DNA of 64,000 nucleotides, from contig DGVD01000010.1 of the NCBI GenBank assembly GCA_002395835.1, positions 1-64,000 on the forward strand, written 5' to 3'. The position numbers and the translations under genes were made by a program. The number at the start of each line of letters is the position of its first letter. Position 1 is the stretch's first letter. This DNA is from Bacteroidales bacterium UBA4293. Its GTDB lineage: Bacteria; Bacteroidota; Bacteroidia; Bacteroidales; Bacteroidaceae. Below are positions 16,835-24,532 of the stretch, piece after piece. Below the pieces are notes generated by a model. It did no database searches. It was not told where the DNA came from and worked only from the letters and a program-made list of their open reading frames with translations.

Positions 16835-17701
16835 ATGAAAAATTTACTACTCTCAGCTGCTATAGGTGACATCAGTGGTGTACCTTATGAATTTGAAGGA
16901 CGCACGAAAGACTACGAAAAAATAGACTTGCTCAATCCAGAGAATACCTATTCCGATGACACCATCTGCACGTTTGCCTGTGCAGAGGCCCTACTAGAAG
17001 ACAAGGATATGGCTGAATGTCTCTGGAGAAGAGGACGTGAGGATATCAACAAAGGTTTTGGAGGACGGTATTTCCGCTGGCTTATCAGTCCGGAATTAAA
17101 GGGTCCTTACGGAAGCTATGGAAACGGTTCTGCTATGCGGGTAAGTGCTGCTGCCTTCCTGGCACAGACAAAAGAAGAATGCATAGAACTGGCTACTAAG
17201 ACTGCCCTACCCACCCATAACCATCCAGAAGGAATCAAGGGAGCCGTAGCCACAGCACTGGCCATCTTCTACTGCATGCAAGGAAAAGACAAAGCTTTCG
17301 TGCGCCGGAATGTATTGGCTGAGTACTATCCTGATTGGAGTGGAGAGACCTATGCAGATATCAAGCCTTCCTACTATTTCGACGAAACCTGTCAGCTTAC
17401 TGTCCCTGCTGCCATCATCTGCTTCCTGGAAAGTAAAGATTATGAAGACTGCTTGAAATTAGCTATATCCCTAGGTGGTGATGCTGACACACTGGCTGCC
17501 ATAGCAGGCCCTATGGCCTATGCCTTTTACCGCACCATGCCAGAGGAACTGATAGAAAATGCAAAAGCGAAGCTCCCGAAATGGATGCTCGATTTAAATG
17601 ACAAGCTGGATGAGGAAGTAGCAAAAAAAGAAAAAAATGACAGAAAATACTTGACAGAAAAGGAAAAATTGAGTACATTAGTAGCCAGTAACCTTAAATA
17701 A
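16835..17701 (+). CDS. ADP-ribosylglycohydrolase (ARH/DraG family)
   Basis: This 288-residue protein contains the ARH motifs AAIGDISGVPYEFE, YSDDTICTFA (binuclear Mg-binding SDDT), GNGSAMRVSA and SLGGDADTLAAIAG. All metal-ligand motifs appear intact. The family removes ADP-ribose from proteins or small molecules (arginine-, serine- or O-acetyl-linked). A Lys/Glu-rich tail (about 250-288) follows the domain. The gene is 36 bp downstream of the VWA-macro-like gene and only 9 bp upstream of the DUF4492-cydAB genes, with no promoter match in between. It is probably transcribed with both. Confidence 0.88.
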   Translation: MKNLLLSAAIGDISGVPYEFEGRTKDYEKIDLLNPENTYSDDTICTFACAEALLEDKDMAECLWRRGREDINKGFGGRYFRWLISPELKGPYGSYGNGSAMRVSAAAFLAQTKEECIELATKTALPTHNHPEGIKGAVATALAIFYCMQGKDKAFVRRNVLAEYYPDWSGETYADIKPSYYFDETCQLTVPAAIICFLESKDYEDCLKLAISLGGDADTLAAIAGPMAYAFYRTMPEELIENAKAKLPKWMLDLNDKLDEEVAKKEKNDRKYLTEKEKLSTLVASNLK

Positions 17702-17710
17702 ACTAATACT

Positions 17711-17941
17711 ATGGGCAAAGCTGGCTTTTGGAATAAGGCATTCCACCTCTATTATGACGGCTTCAAGCAGATGACCCTTGGACGTACTTTATGGATTATC
17801 ATCGCCATTAAGTTGTTCATCATGTTCGCTATTCTCAAGGTGTTTTTCTTTCCTGATTTCATCAAGACCCACACCGAAAAGGGAACCGAAGCTGAATTTG
17901 TCAGCAATGAGCTCATCGAACGCAGTGAAACTAAATTCTAA
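17711..17941 (+). CDS. DUF4492 small membrane protein of the cytochrome bd locus
   Basis: This 76-residue protein has an amphipathic start (FWNKAFHLYYDGFKQMTLGR) and one transmembrane segment (TLWIIIAIKLFIMFAILKVF). This DUF4492 family is typically found directly before cydA in Bacteroidetes. It probably is a small accessory subunit of the bd oxidase, comparable in position to CydX, though that is inference. It lies 9 bp after the ADP-ribosylglycohydrolase gene and 19 bp before cydA. Confidence 0.85.
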   Translation: MGKAGFWNKAFHLYYDGFKQMTLGRTLWIIIAIKLFIMFAILKVFFFPDFIKTHTEKGTEAEFVSNELIERSETKF

Positions 17942-17960
17942 TCCTTAAAAAATTACTATC

Positions 17961-19562
17961 ATGAATTTATTAACGATTGATCCGCAGGCCATCGACTGGG
18001 CAAGAGCCCAGTTTGCCTTGACCGCCATCTATCACTGGCTCTTTGTTCCACTCACCCTAGGGCTGGCTGTCATCATGGGCATCATGGAGACCTGCTATTA
18101 CCGCACTGGACGTCAGTTTTGGCGTACCGCTGCTCGTTTCTGGCAACGCTTATTCGGCATCAACTTTGCCATGGGCGTGGCTACTGGTCTTATTCTGGAA
18201 TTTGAGTTCGGAACCAATTGGAGCAACTATTCTTGGTTCGTGGGTGACATCTTCGGAGCTCCATTGGCTATAGAAGGCATCGTAGCTTTCTTTATGGAAA
18301 GTACCTTTGTAGCAGTCATGTACTTCGGATGGGACAAGGTTTCCCGAGGTTTTCATCTAGCTTCCACTTGGCTCACGGGCTTAGGAGCAACCATCTCTGC
18401 ATGGTGGATTCTGGTAGCCAATGCCTGGATGCAGAACCCTGTGGGATGTGAATTCAACCCTAACACGGTACGCAATGAAATGGTATCTTTCCTGGATGTG
18501 GCCCTCTCTCCTTTCGCAGTAGACAAATTCTGCCACACTATTACATCAGCTTGGATTATAGGAGCTGTTTTCGTAGTAGGAGTTTCAGCCTGGTACCTGC
18601 TGAAAAAGCGTGAAGATGTACGAGAACTGGCTCTGGAAAGCATGAAAATAGGAGCCATCGTAGGCCTTTGTGCTTCCGTACTAGCTGCCATAACCGGTGA
18701 TGAGAGTGCTTACAGGGTGGCAAAGGTTCAGCCTATGAAACTGGCTGCCATGGAAGCACTGTACAACGGTGGAGAAGATGTGAGTCTAACAGGTATAGCA
18801 GCTGTCAATCCATTCAGTCAACCCGACTATGAGAACGAGAAGGAAGCCCCTCTACGCATAGCTGTACCAAACGGATTGAGCATTCTGGCAACACGCACCT
18901 TACATGGTTATGTACCTGGTGTGAACAATATTTTGAACGGCTATACCCGTCCTGACGGAACCGTGGAGCCATCAGCTGAAGAGAAGATGGAACGGGGACG
19001 AATGGCCATCAGTGCCCTAGCTGCTTACAGGAAGGCAAAGACAGAGGGAAACGAAGCCGAAGCTGCAGCTCAGGTAAAAGTGCTACAGGATAATTTCAAG
19101 TACTTCGGTTATGGATACATTAAGGATAAAAGTGAACTTGTCCCATACATTCCTATCAACTTTTGGGCCTTCCGTGTGATGGTGGGATTCGGTTGCCTGT
19201 TCATCCTTTTCTTTGCTATCATCTGCTACATGGTTTGGAAGAAACAAGGTATCTATGCCCCACTCCATATTCAGGAAAAGTTTACCGGATGGAAAGCCAA
19301 AGGGATGAACTGGCTCCTGATCTTAGCCATAATTCTCATACCTTGCGCATACATCGCATCGGAGAGCGGTTGGCTTGTAGCAGAGTTTGGAAGACAACCG
19401 TGGACGATTCAGGACATGCTACCAGTAGGTGCTTCCGTGAGTGACATCAGTTCCGGAGCGGTGGCTACCACCTTCTTCATCTTCCTATTCCTCTTTACTG
19501 CCATGCTTTGTGTGGAGATTAACATTATGCTGAAACAAATCAAGAAAGGGCCTGAACTATGA
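17961..19562 (+). CDS. cydA: Cytochrome bd ubiquinol oxidase subunit I
   Basis: This 533-residue multi-span membrane protein matches CydA from its N-terminus. ARAQFALTAIYHWLFVPLTL contains the heme-ligand His, and FGINFAMGVATGLILEFEFG and GWLVAEFGRQPW are also family motifs. It carries the hemes b558, b595 and d and oxidises quinol. A long soluble insert (about 255-380) corresponds to the Q-loop region. It overlaps cydB by 4 bp. In this lineage bd oxidase supports growth in traces of oxygen and oxygen scavenging. Confidence 0.95.
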   Translation: MNLLTIDPQAIDWARAQFALTAIYHWLFVPLTLGLAVIMGIMETCYYRTGRQFWRTAARFWQRLFGINFAMGVATGLILEFEFGTNWSNYSWFVGDIFGAPLAIEGIVAFFMESTFVAVMYFGWDKVSRGFHLASTWLTGLGATISAWWILVANAWMQNPVGCEFNPNTVRNEMVSFLDVALSPFAVDKFCHTITSAWIIGAVFVVGVSAWYLLKKREDVRELALESMKIGAIVGLCASVLAAITGDESAYRVAKVQPMKLAAMEALYNGGEDVSLTGIAAVNPFSQPDYENEKEAPLRIAVPNGLSILATRTLHGYVPGVNNILNGYTRPDGTVEPSAEEKMERGRMAISALAAYRKAKTEGNEAEAAAQVKVLQDNFKYFGYGYIKDKSELVPYIPINFWAFRVMVGFGCLFILFFAIICYMVWKKQGIYAPLHIQEKFTGWKAKGMNWLLILAIILIPCAYIASESGWLVAEFGRQPWTIQDMLPVGASVSDISSGAVATTFFIFLFLFTAMLCVEINIMLKQIKKGPEL

Positions 19563-20704
19563 CTTACGAATTTCTACAACAATACTGGTGGTTCCTGATA
19601 AGTTTGCTGGGAGCCCTTCTAGTGTTCCTGATGTTTGTTCAGGGAGGTAACACGCTGATATATACGCTGGGAGTGAATGAGACAGAACAGCGCATGCTAC
19701 TGAATTCTACCGGTAGAAAATGGGAACTCACGTTTACTACGTTGGTTACCTTCGGTGGAGCATTCTTCGCTTCCTTTCCATTATTCTACAGTACCAGTTT
19801 CGGTGGAGCTTACTGGCTTTGGATGCTTATCCTATTCACTTTTGTGGTTCAGGCAGTGAGCTATGAGTTCCAGCACAAACGTGGAAACCTGGTTGGAGCA
19901 CGACCTTTCCAGTGGTGCTTGATTCTGAATGGCATCTTCGGCCCATTGCTCATCGGAGGAGCTGTAGCTACCTTCTTTGAGGGCAGCAACTTTATAGTTT
20001 CCAAGATGAACCTTACGGATGGCATGCAGCCCGTTATCTCTTCCTGGGCTAATGCTTCACATGGTCTGGATGCCCTACTCTGCCCATGGGTACTAGTACT
20101 GGGATTTGCAGTTGTATTTCTGACCCGCATCCTGGGTTTGCTCTATTTCATGAACAATGTGGAGGATGAGAACATCCGGAGCAGGATAAGCGTACGTCTA
20201 GTAGGTCAGACTATTCCTTTCCTCATCCTGTTTGTAGCATACGTGGTACATCTGATGTTGAAAGATGGTTATGCCTATGACCCAGCTAGTGGCATCATCA
20301 GCATCGTACCGATGAAATACTTCCACAACCTAGTAGAACTTTGGCCATTAGCCATTCTCCTGGTAATAGGAGTAATTCTGGTTCTTTACGGAATCATCAA
20401 AACCATTATAAGCAAGACTTACATCAAAGGCATCTGGCCTGTGGGAATTGGCACTGTAATTACCGTTCTGGTTCTTCTGCTTCTAGCAGGATGGAACAAT
20501 ACGGCTTACTACCCATCTACTGCTGATTTACAAAGTTCACTCACCATTCAGAACTCTTCCAGCAGTGAGTTTACCCTGCGCACCATGTTCTACGTGAGTC
20601 TTCTGATTCCATTTGTCCTAGGCTATATCGTTTACGCATGGCGTGCCATGGACAAGAAGAAAATTACCCCGGAAGAGGTACAACAAGACGAACATCTGTA
20701 TTAA
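19559..20704 (+). CDS. cydB: Cytochrome bd ubiquinol oxidase subunit II
   Basis: This 381-residue membrane protein has about nine hydrophobic segments. It starts FLQQYWWFLISLLGALLVFL and contains the CydB motif FVQGGNTLIY followed by MLLNSTGRKWELTFTTLVTF. It forms the heterodimer with CydA. The ATGA overlap with cydA indicates translational coupling. A terminator hairpin follows 20 bp after the stop codon. Confidence 0.95.
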   Translation: MTYEFLQQYWWFLISLLGALLVFLMFVQGGNTLIYTLGVNETEQRMLLNSTGRKWELTFTTLVTFGGAFFASFPLFYSTSFGGAYWLWMLILFTFVVQAVSYEFQHKRGNLVGARPFQWCLILNGIFGPLLIGGAVATFFEGSNFIVSKMNLTDGMQPVISSWANASHGLDALLCPWVLVLGFAVVFLTRILGLLYFMNNVEDENIRSRISVRLVGQTIPFLILFVAYVVHLMLKDGYAYDPASGIISIVPMKYFHNLVELWPLAILLVIGVILVLYGIIKTIISKTYIKGIWPVGIGTVITVLVLLLLAGWNNTAYYPSTADLQSSLTIQNSSSSEFTLRTMFYVSLLIPFVLGYIVYAWRAMDKKKITPEEVQQDEHLY

Positions 20705-20723
20705 AACTAACGAAGAAAAAAGG

Positions 20724-20758
20724 GAAACCACAGGCTAAAAACAGTCTGTGGTTTTCTA
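20724..20758 (+). terminator. Terminator after cydB
   Basis: AAACCACAG (20725-20733) and CTGTGGTTT (20746-20754) form a stem with a 12-nt loop, followed by a T-rich tail. Confidence 0.8.
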
Positions 20759-21004
20759 TTTTGGAAGCTTTCCGAACTAAATATTCCAAAAAATATGAAC
20801 AAACAATCCATTTTTTGTACTAATTTCATTTAAGTCATTTTTGCACTATTATCCATCTATAAACCAATAACTTAACAATAAAGAATGAACGGATAATCCA
20901 AAAAATCATTGAATTTTGAACAAAAAATCCTAACGATATTCGAATTATTCTTCTATTTTTGAAATCGGAAAACAGGAACAAGGTTTTCCCATGTTAGGTT
21001 ACAA
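20759..21004. other. Intergenic region between cydB and a small ORF
   Basis: AT-rich sequence. A -7-like TATTTTTG at 20954-20961 precedes the small reading frame at 21005, without a matching -33 element. No other feature is seen. Confidence 0.4.
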
Positions 21005-21169
21005 ATGAGTGAGAAAACTAAAAACTCAGCTTATGAAGAGGTTCGGCAAAACATAGAAAGACAAGTGAAGAATATTAGAAAGTCGTCGAAAAACAAATGG
21101 CCATATTATTGGTATTCAATGAGACAGAAATTCTCTCAACTATTCAAATATACAGCACACTCTAAATAA
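21005..21169 (+). CDS. Small basic protein of unknown function
   Basis: A 54-codon frame begins MSEKTKNSAYEEVRQN and ends FKYTAHSK. It is Lys/Arg-rich with an aromatic patch (KWPYYWYSM) and has no membrane segment. TATTTTTG at 20954-20961 could be its -7 element, and a perfect terminator follows at 21213-21240, so a transcript is framed on both sides. No family is recognised and coding status is uncertain. Confidence 0.45.
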   Translation: MSEKTKNSAYEEVRQNIERQVKNIRKSSKNKWPYYWYSMRQKFSQLFKYTAHSK

Positions 21170-21212
21170 AACTGACGACAAAGATTTCTTCTTAAAACAG
21201 CTGAACGAACAT

Positions 21213-21244
21213 TACTAGCGAAGCCTTTGCTTCGCTAGTATTTA
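21213..21244. terminator. Bidirectional terminator hairpin
   Basis: TACTAGCGAAGC (21213-21224) and its exact complement (21229-21240) form a 12-bp stem with loop CTTT. A T-rich tail follows on the plus strand. It lies between the small ORF and the convergent 3' end of the hybrid sensor gene. Confidence 0.8.
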
Positions 21245-21245
21245 T

Positions 21246-24083
21246 TTATAGCTTAATAACCTCCAGGTTCTTCCTGTACTGCAATGGAGAAACTCCTACC
21301 TGCTGCTTAAAGATTCTGCTGAAGTAGGCTTGATCGCTGAAACCACATCGCATACCTACCTCATTTATGGTGAGGTCTGGATTTCCCTTGAGAAGTTGCT
21401 TGGCATAATCTATACGAATCTTAGTGATGTAGTTCACCGGACTGTCTCCCGTTAAATCGGTCAATTTACGACGTAAGGTGCTCTTACTCATGCAGAGTTC
21501 CATGGCTAAAGCCTCCACGTCTATCTCCACGGAGCGCATCTGGTCGTAAATCAGATTGGTAAACTTGGAAATGAAGGCTTGATCATCCTTGGACAGTTCC
21601 TTACCCATGCCACTTACCTGCTGCTGTGCCAACTGGTACTTCTCCCAGAGCATGCGACGTTCAGAGAGAATCCAGTTCACACGGATTTGCAGTTCCTTAC
21701 CACTGAACGGCTTGAAGACGTAGGCATTGGCACCCGCACGAAGCCCTTCTTCCAGATCTTCCTGAGTAGCCTTAGCTGTAATGATAATCACTGGGATGGT
21801 ATTGGTACTAGAGTTAGAACGTATGGCACGACAAAGTTCCAAGCCATCCATACCCGGCATCATCAGGTCGGTGAGGATGATATCCGGAAGGATGGAAGTG
21901 GCTTTCTTCAACCCTTCCGTACCGTTGGAAGCATAGTACAGACGATACTTCTCAGGAAATTGATCTCCGATGAAACGAGCAATGTCCAGATTGTCCTCCA
22001 CGATGAGAATCTTAGGCTGGCTCTCTACAGTGGAAGCAGAATCCTCCAGCTGAACTTCCTGAGCAACAGACTCTGAGACGAATGCAGATGGAGTTTCCAG
22101 CACATCACTGCTGAACGGAGGCCATTGGCTGTCTCCATGAGTCAATGGTAACACCACGGTGAAAGCAGTACCTTGACCTGAAGTACTTTCCACCTCTATC
22201 TGCCCGTGAAGGGCTTTTACCAACTGATTCACCATGGAAAGCCCGACACCCGTACCCAAATTCTTCACATCACGGGCTTCCTGGAAAAACGGATCAAAAA
22301 TATGTTTGAGGTTTTCTTCCTCAATACCGATGCCATCATCCACCACCATGGTTTCCAGCTGGTTCTGCTCAGTCACCTGACACTTGATGTTCACATGTCC
22401 GTTTTCTGGGGTGAACTTTATGGAATTCGTAATGAGATTAGCAAAAATCTTATGCATGTAATCAGGCACCGTGTCCATCATGATGTGCTCCTGGTTACAA
22501 GCAAAAAGCATGGTAATATGCTTATCCTTAGCCAATTGCTGGCATTCCTCCACCAGCATCTTCAGATAAGGAACTACATCTCCCCTACGCCATTCCTGAG
22601 GGCCAATCTCCGACTTCGCCTTACTGATGTCCAGCAACTGATTCACCAGCGAAAGCATGGTTTTTCCATTCTTCACGATCATGCTGCTGGCATCCTTCAC
22701 CTGCTCTGGGCTCAAAGCAGAATTCCGAAGCATTTCCTCGCTTTTTCCCAGAATAACCGTCAGTGGAGTGCGGAACTCGTGCGTGATGTTGGTGAAGAAA
22801 CGCTCACGCATGTTCATGAACTCCTTCTGCATGCGGTTGTTCCGTGAACGCACGAAAGATACATACCAGAACACACCTGCCAGGATAGCAAATATGATGA
22901 AACCCAGGAAGAAAAGCCACTTCTGCGTACGTTCCAGACGCACCAGCACCTTCTGCTCATTCACCCTTCTCTCATTCTGACTACGGGCCATGTTGATTTC
23001 TAGGTTCTCTATCTCGAGCATATTCTGGGAGTTCAGCAGACTATCGCTAGATGCTTGAGACATCCTATTATATTCCAGGGCCTTCTTATAATCACCCTGA
23101 TTCGCATAAAAATCAGAATAATAATGATAGATCTGGGCAAAATGCTCCTTAGAACCCAGTTTTTGAGCCGTAGAAAGAGCCAGCTCCAGATACTCCTGAG
23201 CCTTTTCCTTATTATTAATAGCTACATAGATTCCTGCTGTGGAGATACAAGGCTGAAGCCAAAGCCACTTGTCTATATCCTCATTGATGACATCCATGGC
23301 TTCATGGAACTCATTCAGAGCCTTATCGTACTCCTTATTATGCTGATAGATACGACCGAAATGCATGTGGCAATAAGCCAAACCCGTCTTGGAACCACTC
23401 AGTTTAGAATGCTCATAAGCCCGCTGGAAGTAGATTAAGGCAGAATCGTACATACCCAGTCGTTCAAACACCATACCGATGTTGGAATTATCCACATTCA
23501 TCCCCAAGTGACTTCCCAATGCCGTTTCGATAGCCAGAGCACGACGGAGGGCACTATCTGCACGAGCATAGTTTCCTATCTTCATGTAGATGTTTCCCAA
23601 ACCATTATTTCCCACAGCCTGACACTTCATGAGCTTCTGCTTATTTATGCCCGATGCAGGGGTAGCCACATCTATGGCACGAGAGTGATACTCCAAGGCA
23701 TCATAATAAAGACTCATCCGACGGTAGTTCGTACCCAGGTCGTTCAAAGCCGTAGCCATCATCAAGGTATCATTCAGTTCCTGAGCCAGTTCCAGCTCCT
23801 TCTCATGACTCAGCACCGCTTCCTGATACCTACTAGACGACATATAAGTATGCCCCAGAGAAGCGTAAGTAGCCATCTCACGCACCTTGTTTCCCTCCTT
23901 CTGATACTTCCTGAGGAAATCCAGCAGAGAATCGATATCCATGGTGTGATTATCCGTGGTATCCAGCATGAGACGCTCCCTGTCTGTATAACCAGGAGAA
24001 TTCGATAGCTTGTTGCAACCGAATAGAAATGAGCAAATTAAAGCCAGTACCAGTATAATGGGCGAATGTAAACGGGTCTTCAT
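21246..24083 (-). CDS. TPR-sensor hybrid histidine kinase / response regulator / AraC HTH
   Basis: This 945-residue one-protein two-component system starts with a lipobox-like signal (SFLFGC, Cys23). A periplasmic TPR array covers about 45-370 and a transmembrane helix about 388-410. HisKA (FTNITHEFRTPL, His near 437) and an HATPase domain (DGIGIEEENL, GTGVGLSMV) follow, then a receiver (ILTDLMMPGMDG, Asp near 738) and a C-terminal AraC-type DNA-binding domain (about 845-945; INEVGMRCGFSDQAYFSRIF). Its TPR sensor replaces the beta-propeller of glycan-sensing hybrids, so the signal is probably not a glycan bound to a propeller. It is divergent from the secreted protein gene at 24533, a plausible target. 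Confidence 0.9.
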   Translation of the reverse strand: MKTRLHSPIILVLALICSFLFGCNKLSNSPGYTDRERLMLDTTDNHTMDIDSLLDFLRKYQKEGNKVREMATYASLGHTYMSSSRYQEAVLSHEKELELAQELNDTLMMATALNDLGTNYRRMSLYYDALEYHSRAIDVATPASGINKQKLMKCQAVGNNGLGNIYMKIGNYARADSALRRALAIETALGSHLGMNVDNSNIGMVFERLGMYDSALIYFQRAYEHSKLSGSKTGLAYCHMHFGRIYQHNKEYDKALNEFHEAMDVINEDIDKWLWLQPCISTAGIYVAINNKEKAQEYLELALSTAQKLGSKEHFAQIYHYYSDFYANQGDYKKALEYNRMSQASSDSLLNSQNMLEIENLEINMARSQNERRVNEQKVLVRLERTQKWLFFLGFIIFAILAGVFWYVSFVRSRNNRMQKEFMNMRERFFTNITHEFRTPLTVILGKSEEMLRNSALSPEQVKDASSMIVKNGKTMLSLVNQLLDISKAKSEIGPQEWRRGDVVPYLKMLVEECQQLAKDKHITMLFACNQEHIMMDTVPDYMHKIFANLITNSIKFTPENGHVNIKCQVTEQNQLETMVVDDGIGIEEENLKHIFDPFFQEARDVKNLGTGVGLSMVNQLVKALHGQIEVESTSGQGTAFTVVLPLTHGDSQWPPFSSDVLETPSAFVSESVAQEVQLEDSASTVESQPKILIVEDNLDIARFIGDQFPEKYRLYYASNGTEGLKKATSILPDIILTDLMMPGMDGLELCRAIRSNSSTNTIPVIIITAKATQEDLEEGLRAGANAYVFKPFSGKELQIRVNWILSERRMLWEKYQLAQQQVSGMGKELSKDDQAFISKFTNLIYDQMRSVEIDVEALAMELCMSKSTLRRKLTDLTGDSPVNYITKIRIDYAKQLLKGNPDLTINEVGMRCGFSDQAYFSRIFKQQVGVSPLQYRKNLEVIKL

Positions 24084-24462
24084 GAATATATAATAGGTCG
24101 AAATATTTATTCAAAATTAAACAAAACTCCTTAAAGAAGCCTAATGAATGGATGCAATTTAAGGTTTATTCACACTTTTAAATTCTCCACCCCACCCATT
24201 TTCCAGAAGAATAAACATTCATTTTATTTTACAAAAACATCTACTTCATAAAGAACGACAAAATTTTACTTCACTGCCCAAAACTTTTTTCCCTTCAGGA
24301 GAAAAATTTTTCTCTAACTAGGAAAAAAATTCTACCCCACTGGAACTAGTAAAAAACAGAGGGAAATAAAGGGAAGCAGAAAAGTAAAAACTATTTACAG
24401 AACAGATGAACAAAACAAAACAGAATGAAATATGAACAATATTACGCATTTTAAATAAATAA
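24084..24462. other. Intergenic region between the hybrid sensor and secreted protein genes
   Basis: This is AT-rich divergent spacer. On the minus strand TAATTTTG (24119-24112) may be the -7 element of the sensor gene. A perfect 16-bp palindrome GAGAAAAATTTTTCTC lies at 24299-24314; it is low in complexity and its meaning is unclear. Confidence 0.4.
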
Positions 24463-24495
24463 TTTGGGTGAATCATCTATTTTTCATTAATTTTG
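24463..24495 (+). promoter_or_regulatory. Promoter of the secreted protein at 24533
   Basis: TTTG (24463-24466), a 21-bp gap and TAATTTTG (24488-24495) fit the Bacteroidetes consensus. The leader is about 30 nt. Confidence 0.7.
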
Positions 24496-24532
24496 CAAAT
24501 GCTGAAACATAACCTTAACTTTAGCCAAAACT

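Noticed and set aside
24299..24314. 16-bp palindrome GAGAAAAATTTTTCTC as an operator
   Set aside because: It is an A-run/T-run of low complexity with no relation to a promoter element; chance in AT-rich spacer is likely.
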